Source: DSOI01 sp041394885
GTDB taxonomy: Bacteria; Acidobacteriota; Terriglobia; Bryobacterales; Bryobacteraceae
Length of the DNA: 64,000 bases
Assembly (NCBI GenBank): GCA_041394885.1
Contig: JAWKHI010000013.1
Coordinates: forward strand, 62,001 to 126,000
Direction: 5' to 3'
The position numbers and the translations under genes were made by a program. Position 1 is the stretch's first letter. Each line of letters begins with the position of its first letter. Shown here one piece after another: positions 18,307 to 25,578 of this stretch. The notes under the pieces were generated by a model, which saw nothing but the letters and a program-made list of their open reading frames with translations, had not been told where the DNA came from and searched no databases.

Positions 18307-18918
18307 TTACGCCGTCAGCATATCCGGCGACCCATGTTTTTCCATTCGACGCCGGAGTTCCTGCCGCGCGCGCAACAGACGGGACTTGGCGGCCGGAACA
18401 GAGATCCCGAGTCGCCCGGCCACCTCCGGAATCGGTAGTTCCTGCAGCTCACGCAATTCGAGGATATCGCGAAACAGCGGCGGGATGCGTCTCAACTCCG
18501 CCCGCAGCCGCACCAGGAGTTCCGAATCACCCATCGCCGTTTCCGGGTCTGGACGGAGGTCCGGGAGCGCGATCGGGAGAGTCCGGCCGTCCGCGCTTTC
18601 GTCGATCGAGCTGATCTTGACCCGTCGCACTTTGCGCAAGCGCATGAGGCAACAGTTCATCACGATGCGCGTGATCCAGGTGGAAAACTTGGCCTGCTCC
18701 CGGAACTTGTCGAGGTTTTCGAACGCGCGTCCGTAGGCCGTTTGTACTTCATCCTCGGCGTCGTCGCGGTTCCGAAGCATGTAGGTCGCAAGGCGAAGCG
18801 AAGCATCGTAGTTGCGGCGAACGAGTTCTTCGAACGCCTCGGCATCGCCGCCACGGGCTGCGGCGATGAGGGATTCCTCGTCCGTTTGGGTCCATGGGTG
18901 AGGTCCGGGGGATTGCAT
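18307..18918 (-). CDS. ECF-type RNA polymerase sigma factor heading the lipid operon
   Basis: A 203-residue ECF sigma factor: sigma-2 region from about 20-90 (RNYDASLRLATYMLRNRDDAEDEVQ and FSTWITRIVMNCC) and sigma-4 from about 135-190 (LFRDILELRELQELPIPEVAGRLGIS then AAKSRLLRARQEL). It is the first gene of the minus-strand operon, so it probably drives its own regulon. Unlike the related Proteobacterial gene sets, no ChrR or other zinc anti-sigma gene follows or precedes it in this window. The nearest regulator is the divergent XRE-cupin protein at 19028. The start is moderately certain, with GGAA close upstream. Confidence 0.87.
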   Translation of the reverse strand: MQSPGPHPWTQTDEESLIAAARGGDAEAFEELVRRNYDASLRLATYMLRNRDDAEDEVQTAYGRAFENLDKFREQAKFSTWITRIVMNCCLMRLRKVRRVKISSIDESADGRTLPIALPDLRPDPETAMGDSELLVRLRAELRRIPPLFRDILELRELQELPIPEVAGRLGISVPAAKSRLLRARQELRRRMEKHGSPDMLTA

Positions 18919-19027
18919 AGTTCCATGGTACCGGTGGAGGAGAAGATATTCTATCCATACTGAAAACTAGATTCATCCAGGCTACAATCATAGCTTCGTT
19001 TTTCAGTTGTGATAATCTGATCTTCAG
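18919..19027. promoter_or_regulatory. Divergent control region with an 8-base inverted repeat
   Basis: This 109-base gap separates the ECF-led operon (minus) and the XRE-cupin regulator (plus). ACTGAAAA at 18959-18966 and TTTTCAGT at 19000-19007 form a perfect inverted repeat centred at 18983. On the minus strand one half abuts a possible -10 (TAGAAT/TATGGAT region); on the plus strand the other half lies just before GATAAT at 19011-19016, a -10 candidate. A smaller dyad CTGATCTTCAG (19017-19027) touches the regulator start codon. The arrangement suits autoregulation by the XRE protein, but no operator for this family is known to me. Confidence 0.45.
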
Positions 19028-19642
19028 ATGGATCGAAATCAGCCCGGCGACGACGTTCTGGACAGCGCAATCGGGGTGTATCGCATCGGCGAAAAACTCC
19101 GCAAAATGCGGCTCCGCAAGAAGATATCGCTGGTTGACCTCGGCCGGCACACCGGCTTGTCACCCTCGATGCTTTCTCAACTGGAGACAGGAAAACTGAT
19201 TCCGACGCTTCCTACGCTCACTCGCATCGCGATCGTCTTCGACGTTGGCCTGGATCATTTCTTCACCGAGGGCGCTGGCAAGCGACTGTTCGCCACGGTT
19301 CGAAGGGCCGAGCGGCTGCGATTTCCGGAGCGGGCCGGCGCACCGGATCCGGCGTACTTCTTCGAATGCCTGGCCTTCTCCACGCAAGAGAAAGCGATGG
19401 AGGCCTACATGGCCGAGTTCCCCCGCCGCAAGGACTACTCGGAAGCTCATTTCCACGCAGGATCCGAGTTCGTCTATGTGGTTGCGGGAAACGTATCGAT
19501 CCGGCTGGCCGAGACGGGAGAGGAGCATACGCTCGAGGCAGGAGACAGCGCCTACTTCGACGCCTCGCAACCGCATGGCTACAGGGGGATGGGGGACGAT
19601 GCCGCGAGGGCCGTCATCGTGACCCACCCGCCGCGCTTGTAG
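19028..19642 (+). CDS. XRE-family transcriptional regulator with C-terminal cupin
   Basis: A 204-residue regulator. Residues about 20-75 form an XRE/Cro helix-turn-helix (IGEKLRKMRLRKKISLVDLG, then LSPSMLSQLETGKLIPTLPTL). Residues about 125-200 form a cupin barrel with the metal-ligand pattern EAHFHAGSEFVYVVAG and a second HGYRG element. Such proteins sense small ligands or metals and repress neighbouring genes. It is divergent from the ECF/lipid operon across a region with an inverted repeat, so it is the best candidate controller. ATG 19028 has no Shine-Dalgarno; a GTG at about 19076 would still retain the HTH. Confidence 0.82.
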   Translation: MDRNQPGDDVLDSAIGVYRIGEKLRKMRLRKKISLVDLGRHTGLSPSMLSQLETGKLIPTLPTLTRIAIVFDVGLDHFFTEGAGKRLFATVRRAERLRFPERAGAPDPAYFFECLAFSTQEKAMEAYMAEFPRRKDYSEAHFHAGSEFVYVVAGNVSIRLAETGEEHTLEAGDSAYFDASQPHGYRGMGDDAARAVIVTHPPRL

Positions 19643-19652
19643 GACCGTCCGG

Positions 19653-20615
19653 TTAGAGCGTCAGATCCCCGCGCGGCTTGCCGGACTCCACTTCCTTGTA
19701 GGCGTCGAAGACCTGCGTGGGGAACCCATCGCCGACCCAATTCTTCACATTGCCGGGCAAGGTCACGCGCGTGGACGCCGGCTTGCCGTCCTTCATGGTC
19801 ACCAGATCGGAGACCTTTTCGCCGAGTTTGTGCGATCGCAGCGCTGCGTTGTGCAGTTCGGTCATGAACCGGCCTTGGCCCTGAATGATCTCGGTTCCGC
19901 CGTGGGGTCCGTGGCCCGGGAGCACTGTTGTGGCGCCCAGCTTCATCGCGGCGGCGGCGACTTTGGGCCAGTTACCAATGTTGCCGTCACCGGTGTAGTT
20001 GTACGGCCCGTTGACGATGGCGTCCCCGGTGCAGAGGATTTTTTCCTTGGGCAGGAAGGCGAAGCCGTCGCCTTTGGTGTGGGCCCAACCGAAGTGGTGG
20101 AATTCGATGCGGCGCGTGCTGTCGGAAAGCACAAAGGGGCTTTTCGTGAAGGTTTTCTTCGGACGCTCCACGTCGGGAAGATTGAGTTCGGCGACGTCCG
20201 GACGATCCTTGGCCGCCTGCTGCCAGCGCGCAGGCTCCCGATCGTTCATTTCCTTGACCACGTTGGCATGGGCGAGGGTGGTGGCGCCGAGCTTGGTCCA
20301 TACCGCGTTGGCGTAGGCGTGATCGCCGTGGTGGTGGGTATCGAAGACGTAGCGAATGGGTTTGGACGAGAGCTTCCTGGCGTCGTCGACGACGCGGCGG
20401 GCGCCGGAGGGGAAGTTGGCGTCGATGACCACGAGATAATCCTTCATCTCGATGATCACGTTGTTACAGTGGCCTTCGGTCTTGAGGTCGCCTTCGCGAA
20501 ACCAGACGCCATCGGCGATCTGCTTGACCGTGTTCGGCTGAGCGGTCAGATAGAAAGCTCCAGCCATCAGAAAAACGAAGACCAGTATGACCGCTGCGCG
20601 CCGTGGGTGAACCAT
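19653..20615 (-). CDS. Secreted metallo-beta-lactamase-fold hydrolase
   Basis: A 320-residue protein with an N-terminal signal or anchor (AAVILVFVFLMAGAFYLTAQ). The MBL metal motif is FDTHHHGDHAYAN; further ligands are suggested by FHHFGWAHTKGDGFAFLP, the CTGDAIVNGPYNY region and VLPGHGPHGG. It is therefore likely a binuclear zinc enzyme in the periplasm. The substrate class (lactam, lactone, thioester or phosphoester) is not readable. The gene follows the anti-sigma gene by 71 bases on the same strand and converges with the XRE-cupin gene 10 bases away. Confidence 0.82.
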   Translation of the reverse strand: MVHPRRAAVILVFVFLMAGAFYLTAQPNTVKQIADGVWFREGDLKTEGHCNNVIIEMKDYLVVIDANFPSGARRVVDDARKLSSKPIRYVFDTHHHGDHAYANAVWTKLGATTLAHANVVKEMNDREPARWQQAAKDRPDVAELNLPDVERPKKTFTKSPFVLSDSTRRIEFHHFGWAHTKGDGFAFLPKEKILCTGDAIVNGPYNYTGDGNIGNWPKVAAAAMKLGATTVLPGHGPHGGTEIIQGQGRFMTELHNAALRSHKLGEKVSDLVTMKDGKPASTRVTLPGNVKNWVGDGFPTQVFDAYKEVESGKPRGDLTL

Positions 20616-20686
20616 ATGTCGGACGAGGATACCACAACCGGATCGAGGCAGACGCGGCGAGCGATTCGTGCGAAGGCTCGAGGGTG

Positions 20687-21439
20687 CTAGTCGCCGATCG
20701 GACCCACATACGCCGGCGTTGTCGTCGGTTGCGGACTCCCGCCGCCGGGCTCATCGGAGACGGCGAGCGCTGCCGCGGCCGTCCGCGGTGGTAGGTCCGC
20801 GGCGGCAACCAGCAGAACGTTGCCCTGGGCATCGGGGGCGAAAACGCCGGCGCTCACCGGGTTGCCGGACTTGGGCACTACCCACAGTTGCAGCGTCCGG
20901 CCGGGCGCCGGGGCGGGAACGTTCGCACCGGCGAGCACCAGGCCGCCCGGGGCGGTGGGGCTCCAGAAGGCGCGGAAGACCGGTTCCCGCGCGGAGGTGG
21001 AGAGCGGGATGAGCCGGGCGTCGCGCGCCAGAACGACCGCGAGAATCTGCTTCTGTTGCCGGCTTTCCCTGGCCAGTCCGGCGATTTCAGCGCGGGCACC
21101 CTCCAGATCGCGGGCAGCGTTTCGCGCTGAGTTGAATTGCGTGAATGCCAACACGGCCAGCGCCGCGGCGATCGCCCACGGGACGATCACACGCCGGCGG
21201 CGCGGCGCGGGGTTGGTCTCACGAATCGAGTTGAGCAGGCGCGAGCGCAGCAGGGCGGGTGGAGTGCGAATGGGCGCGGCGGCGGAGATCTCGGCCACCA
21301 GATCCGCGGCTTCACGCATCGCTGCTTTGCAATCCGGATCGTTGGAGGCCAGCAGAGCGTCGATCGAGGCGGCCTCGGCCGGTTCCAGCAGCCCGAGCAG
21401 GTACGCCTCACATTGTTCACGAAGAAGTGGGGCGCTCAT
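20687..21439 (-). CDS. RskA-type membrane anti-sigma factor
   Basis: A 250-residue anti-sigma factor. The N-terminal cytoplasmic domain (about 1-80, EQCEAYLLGLLEPAEAASID) should hold the partner sigma factor, one TM helix lies at about 86-103, and a periplasmic RskA domain with LQLWVVPKSGNPVSAGVF and Pro-rich tail follows. It overlaps its ECF sigma gene by ATGA (21436-21439), the usual arrangement for SigK/RskA pairs. The N-terminal domain lacks the His/Cys zinc ligands of ZAS-type anti-sigmas. The signal sensed is unknown; regulated proteolysis would be expected from the family. Confidence 0.85.
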   Translation of the reverse strand: MSAPLLREQCEAYLLGLLEPAEAASIDALLASNDPDCKAAMREAADLVAEISAAAPIRTPPALLRSRLLNSIRETNPAPRRRRVIVPWAIAAALAVLAFTQFNSARNAARDLEGARAEIAGLARESRQQKQILAVVLARDARLIPLSTSAREPVFRAFWSPTAPGGLVLAGANVPAPAPGRTLQLWVVPKSGNPVSAGVFAPDAQGNVLLVAAADLPPRTAAAALAVSDEPGGGSPQPTTTPAYVGPIGD

Positions 21440-22047
21440 GATGCAATCCCTCTAGTGGACGAAAGGGTCTGCCGGAGCTTGGTCAACCCGTTTCGGATGC
21501 GTGTCTTAACGGTTCCGAGCGGCTGGTTGACCCGTTCGGCGAGTTGGGAATGGGTGAGTCCTTCAAAGAAGGAGAGTTCGATCAACTGACGCTGGTCCGG
21601 CTGGAGATCGGCCATCGCGTCGCGAACCAGCCGGTTGCGCTGCACGAACCAGGCGGAATCATCCACCGCGTCGTCGCCGGACGCCGGATCGTGGGTTGGT
21701 TCGAGCTGGGCCTCATGCCGGCTGCGCGAGGAAGAAGAACGGATCCGGTCCAGTGCGCGCGACCGGGCCGCCATGAGGAGCCACGTGGCCGGCGCGCCCC
21801 GGTCAGGTGTGTAGGAAGAAGCCGACCGCCAAACTTGGTTGTAGACGTCCAAGGTGACCTCTTCGGCGTCGGCGGGGTCCGCCACGATTCGCACCACCAC
21901 GCTGTAAACCAGACGGCTGGTGCGATCGTAGAAATCCGCGAGAGCCTGTTGATCACCGGTGGCAACGCGGCCAAGCAACGAAATGAGGTCCGCCTCCGAT
22001 CTCGGAGCCGGGCGCCCGAAACCGGCGGGCAGGGAGAATGTCAGCAT
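21436..22047 (-). CDS. ECF RNA polymerase sigma factor (SigK-like)
   Basis: A 203-residue ECF sigma factor paired with the RskA-type anti-sigma. Sigma-2 region: ALADFYDRTSRLVYSVVVRI and VTLDVYNQVWRSASSY, then TWLLMAARSRALDRIRS; sigma-4 region: LIELSFFEGLTHSQLAERVN and GTVKTRIRNGLTKLR. These match the SigK/SigJ-like branch that co-occurs with RskA. A TATAAA at 22060-22065 (minus strand) ends 12 bases before the ATG, so the leader would be only about 5 bases. The 132-base gap to the permease gene at 22180 shows no other feature. Confidence 0.86.
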   Translation of the reverse strand: MLTFSLPAGFGRPAPRSEADLISLLGRVATGDQQALADFYDRTSRLVYSVVVRIVADPADAEEVTLDVYNQVWRSASSYTPDRGAPATWLLMAARSRALDRIRSSSSRSRHEAQLEPTHDPASGDDAVDDSAWFVQRNRLVRDAMADLQPDQRQLIELSFFEGLTHSQLAERVNQPLGTVKTRIRNGLTKLRQTLSSTRGIAS

Positions 22048-22179
22048 CGTGCCTGATCTTTTATACGGACTGCGATGCTGGCCGGATGTATGTAGGCAGA
22101 AAGAATCGGCATTCCTGACAATCGAATCATTTGGGTAGGAAACGGCATCGCCCCATAAGTGGGTTGGCCGCGGCGACGA

Positions 22180-23205
22180 TCACCCATCCGGCATGATACC
22201 AAGCATGCCGCCCAACAGGCCAAGGGCGCCGCCCCGCAAACCAAGGGCGGCGACAAAAGCGCCTATCGATGCACAAAGCAGCGCCACGCGGAGCCGTGTT
22301 TGACGTTCCGCCCGGTAAAGTAAGCCAAATCCGGCGCCCAGAACGGCGGATCCGTACGCGGCGATCGCCGCGCCGTGCGCACTCAGACCGTGATCGGGCG
22401 GCGCATCCAAGGTAAGTAGGAGCAATACCAGCCCAAGACCCCAAAGTGCTCCTCCGGCCAGCCCCGCGGCGTGTTGCCCCGGGGCGCGGAAGAATCGAGC
22501 GACGGCGATCGGTTCGTGGCGCACGGGAAGATTGATGAAAAAGAGACCGTAGATGATCGCCGAACCAAATGCGCCAAGAGTGATCAGGAGCGCCAGTGGA
22601 TAGGCTTGGAGACCGATTTCGTCGGAGTGCGCGACGCCCATCACGCGAAACGGTAGACCGAGGAAGAGCCCACCGGCAATCCCGAACGTCACGCTGAGAG
22701 CGGTCCGTCTGCCAGACGGCTGCACTCCCTCCGCCCTCGGGGAAGCGATCGCAACGAAGGCCAGGCCGGCCGCGGCCAGTGCGAGCAGCGCGGCGGCGTG
22801 GGCCGCGTTGGAATCCACGCGCGGCGCAGTCCATAGCGATTCCAGCAGGTGGACCGAGCAGGCAATGCCGCCGGTCGCAAGCAGAGCCGGGGCAACGCCG
22901 GCGATCGAGGCGAGCGCCATCGCAAAGTAAAGTCCGAGTGCGGTGACCGCCCCTGCGAGCAGAGGCGGACCAAGAAGGTCCATCTCCACGATCGCCAGAT
23001 TTTCCGGCGCCGTCACCCCCTGGCCTTGTGTCCCCACTGTGAAGAAGGCGAGCACGGCGATCAGCGCGGCGCCAGTGAAAAAGTCCCAGGCATAGATTTC
23101 GAATCGGCAGCGGGAGGCTTTGAAGGTGATGCCGCACAGCGCCCACGTGAGCACCGCAATGAGCACGGCGGCAACCGCGGCCGAAGGCGAATGGAGCAGC
23201 AGCAT
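22180..23205 (-). CDS. GRP/DMT-superfamily multi-TM permease
   Basis: A 341-residue protein with about ten TM helices, arranged as two five-helix halves (ATG 23203-23205). Glycine-rich helix segments such as LSVTFGIAGGLFLGLPFR and AAGLAGGALWGLGLVLLLL, and the overall size, fit the drug/metabolite transporter superfamily, particularly the glucose/ribose porter branch. Substrate and direction are unknown. It is divergent from the TPR gene at 23319 and downstream of nothing obvious, so it gives no metabolic context. An alternative longer frame over the same bases lacks hydrophobic pattern and was dismissed. Confidence 0.65.
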   Translation of the reverse strand: MLLLHSPSAAVAAVLIAVLTWALCGITFKASRCRFEIYAWDFFTGAALIAVLAFFTVGTQGQGVTAPENLAIVEMDLLGPPLLAGAVTALGLYFAMALASIAGVAPALLATGGIACSVHLLESLWTAPRVDSNAAHAAALLALAAAGLAFVAIASPRAEGVQPSGRRTALSVTFGIAGGLFLGLPFRVMGVAHSDEIGLQAYPLALLITLGAFGSAIIYGLFFINLPVRHEPIAVARFFRAPGQHAAGLAGGALWGLGLVLLLLTLDAPPDHGLSAHGAAIAAYGSAVLGAGFGLLYRAERQTRLRVALLCASIGAFVAALGLRGGALGLLGGMLGIMPDG

Positions 23206-23305
23206 AGAAGTTTTGCGTGAATGGGGCTGCCCGTGGACGCGGCGCCTGTGGCAGAGCGGCTGACTTTCCTGCTGGAGGAGGTTCCCTCTGGCGAGCCGAA
23301 TCTTT

Positions 23306-23311
23306 TATAAT
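23306..23311 (+). promoter_or_regulatory. Consensus -10 box, 7 bases from the start codon
   Basis: A perfect TATAAT at 23306-23311 ends seven bases before the ATG at 23319. Transcription starting the usual 6-8 bases after the -10 would begin at or next to the start codon, so the mRNA is probably leaderless. No convincing -35 element is seen 16-18 bases upstream. Confidence 0.5.
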
Positions 23312-23318
23312 ACACCGC

Positions 23319-24494
23319 ATGCTGAGCCAAAAAAGGACCTGGATCAAATCACGCGCGATCGTTACGCTGGCGGCATTGGCGCTGGCGGGACTGTGCGCGG
23401 CGCAGAGTCGCCATCATCTGGACGTCGACACCGAGACGGAAGAGGGGAAAGCACTCCAAGCGATCGGAACCGAGCAGGACGCAGCGAAAAAAGTAACGAT
23501 GATGGAGGAGTTCGCCGGCAAGTATTCCCAGCATGCCGGCTATGCCTGGGTGCTGGGTCAACTGGAAGCCGCCTACGTCAAGGCGCAGCAGTGGGACAAG
23601 ATCTTCCCAGTAGTGGAAAAACTGATGGGGTTTGACGCCTCCGACGCCGAAATGGCCTATGGCGGGCTTCAGGCCGCGGTGGGCAAGAACGATCCCGATC
23701 TGATCGTCAAATGGGCTACCATCACTCGCGACGCGGCCCAGAAAGCCGAGAAGACGCCCAAGCCGGAGGATGAAGATGAATTGCCGGCGTGGGAGTACAA
23801 AGTCAAGTTCGCCAAGCAGGTGCAGGAACGCTGCGAGTACGAGATCTACACGGCGGTATTGCGTTCCACGGACCCCGCGCAGAAGATCAAGCTGATGGAC
23901 GGCCTGCTGGCGTTCGATCCGAATACGCAATACGCGACTCAGCTCGATGAGGCCTACTTCCTCTGCCATCGCCAACTCGGCAACAACGACAAGGCGATCG
24001 AGATCGCCAAGGCTATGGCGGAAAAGGGGACGGCCAACGAGGACATGCTGCTGCTGCTTGCCAACAAGGCATACGAGGAAAAACAGGCCGACGCGGCCAT
24101 CGGCTACTCCGATAAGCTCATAGAACTGATGAAGACCAAAGCCGCTCCGGAGGGCGTCAGCGCCGAAGACTGGACCAAAAAGAAAAATACGTCGCTCGGC
24201 GCGGGCCTGTTCCTGAAGGGGACGGTGTTGGCGCAGCAGAACAAGTTGTCCGACGCCGATACAGTGTTCCGCGAATCGATGCCTTATCTCGAAGGCAACG
24301 ACGCGTTGCTTGGGCCCGCGCTGTTCCAACTGGGATTGGCCAACTACAACCTGGGGTCCGGACGCAAGCCCAACAGAGCGCGGCTGCAGGACGCGCTCAA
24401 GTACAACCTGATGGCCGCCAAGATCAAGGGGCAACACCAGGCCCAGGCGAACAAGAACGCCACCGTCATCCGGCAGCGGTACGGATTGAAGTGA
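23319..24494 (+). CDS. Secreted TPR-repeat protein
   Basis: A 391-residue protein with a clear signal peptide (KSRAIVTLAALALAGLCAAQ) followed by helical TPR-like repeats: YAWVLGQLEAAYVKAQQWDK, a middle set around YFLCHRQLGNNDKAIEIAK, LLLLANKAYEEKQADAAIGY, and a last set near LFQLGLANYNLG. It is likely a periplasmic scaffold; no enzyme motif. I start it at MLSQKRTW because the signal peptide begins there and the -10 box is directly upstream. It overlaps the next gene by GTGA (24491-24494), so the acetokinase-family protein is made from the same transcript. Confidence 0.78.
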   Translation: MLSQKRTWIKSRAIVTLAALALAGLCAAQSRHHLDVDTETEEGKALQAIGTEQDAAKKVTMMEEFAGKYSQHAGYAWVLGQLEAAYVKAQQWDKIFPVVEKLMGFDASDAEMAYGGLQAAVGKNDPDLIVKWATITRDAAQKAEKTPKPEDEDELPAWEYKVKFAKQVQERCEYEIYTAVLRSTDPAQKIKLMDGLLAFDPNTQYATQLDEAYFLCHRQLGNNDKAIEIAKAMAEKGTANEDMLLLLANKAYEEKQADAAIGYSDKLIELMKTKAAPEGVSAEDWTKKKNTSLGAGLFLKGTVLAQQNKLSDADTVFRESMPYLEGNDALLGPALFQLGLANYNLGSGRKPNRARLQDALKYNLMAAKIKGQHQAQANKNATVIRQRYGLK

Positions 24495-25573
24495 ACCTGC
24501 TCGTCCCCAATCTCGGATCTACTTCTTTCAAATATCAGTTGATCGAGATGCCTGGGGAACGGGTGTTGGCCCATGGGCGCGCCGAACGAGTGTCGGACTA
24601 CGCAGCCGCCATCGCCGGCATCGACACACACGGGGCGGCCATCGACGCGGTGGCTTTCAAGGCAGTGCACGGAGGCGCCCGATATCGAGGGACCTACCGT
24701 ATCGACGACGCAATCATGGACGCGCTGCGAAGGCTGCTTCCGGCCGCCCCGGCGCACAACCGGATCTACCTGCTCGGGATCGAGGCGTTTCGCGCCGCGA
24801 TGCCACATACGTCCATGGTGGCAGCGTTCGAAACCGAGTTTCATCGCACCATGCCGCGGCACGCCTCCCTCTACGGGGTCCCGCGCCGATGGCTGGAGGA
24901 CGGGGAAGTGCGGCGATACGGATTCCACGGGGCGTCGCATCAGTATGTCAGCGAACGTGCGCCAGAAATCGCCGGACGCCCCCTCCCGCGCCTGGTTAGC
25001 TGCCATCTGGGCGGCAGCAGTTCCATGTGCGCGATCCACGATGGCCGGTCCGTCGACACCACGATGGGTTTCTCACCCCAGTCGGGGCTCGAAAACGCCA
25101 CCCGCCATGGCGACCTCGATGCCTTCGCCGTTCTCTATATGGCCGAACGGTTCCACCTCTCCGCGTCCCAGATTCGCGACGAATTGGCGGCGGGCGGGGG
25201 CTTGGCTGGGATCTCCGGAATTGAGGGCGGCGATATCCGCGATCTCGAGGCGTCAAGCACGGAACAAGCCCGGACCGCGCTCGACGTGTTTGCCTATCAA
25301 GTGAAGAAAACCATTGGCGCATACGCAGCGGCGCTGGGCGGGCTCGATGGCATCGCCTTCACAGGTGGCATCGGCGAAAATGCGGCTGGGCTCCGGCGGC
25401 GGATCCTCGACGGGCTCGAGTTCCTCGGCGCCGGCTTGGGCGAAGCCAATGAATCCGGCTCCGGTGATCGTGTGGTGTCCGCTGCCGATTCGCCGATGAC
25501 GGTGGTTGTGCTACGGACCAACGAAGAACTGGTGGTGGCGCGGCGGGCTTATCGCCTGCTGACGGAAGGATGA
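24491..25573 (+). CDS. Divergent acetokinase-family carboxylate kinase
   Basis: A 360-residue member of the acetate/propionate kinase family (ASKHA fold), shorter than the usual 400. Recognisable blocks: PNLGSTSFKYQLIEMPGE, AVHGG, FHRTMP, RRYGFHGASHQYV, CHLGG, TTMGFSPQSGLENATRHGD and FTGGIGENAAGLRRRIL. Compared with Methanosarcina acetate kinase, conserved His180, Arg241 and Glu384 equivalents remain, but Arg91 is Lys57, Asp148 is Glu114 and Asn211 is Gly177. About 30 residues are missing in the N-terminal lobe. The start is GTG overlapping the TPR stop. It may use another acyl acceptor or be weakly active; no pta is adjacent. Confidence 0.72.
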   Translation: MNLLVPNLGSTSFKYQLIEMPGERVLAHGRAERVSDYAAAIAGIDTHGAAIDAVAFKAVHGGARYRGTYRIDDAIMDALRRLLPAAPAHNRIYLLGIEAFRAAMPHTSMVAAFETEFHRTMPRHASLYGVPRRWLEDGEVRRYGFHGASHQYVSERAPEIAGRPLPRLVSCHLGGSSSMCAIHDGRSVDTTMGFSPQSGLENATRHGDLDAFAVLYMAERFHLSASQIRDELAAGGGLAGISGIEGGDIRDLEASSTEQARTALDVFAYQVKKTIGAYAAALGGLDGIAFTGGIGENAAGLRRRILDGLEFLGAGLGEANESGSGDRVVSAADSPMTVVVLRTNEELVVARRAYRLLTEG

Positions 25574-25578
25574 CACCT

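Noticed and set aside
20616..20686. Short plus-strand frame between the MBL and anti-sigma genes
   Set aside because: About 24 codons, Arg-rich, part of a longer antisense frame; no start signal.
22127..23347. 406-codon alternative minus-strand frame over the permease gene
   Set aside because: Arg-rich and not membrane-like; the overlapping 341-codon frame has about ten clean TM helices.
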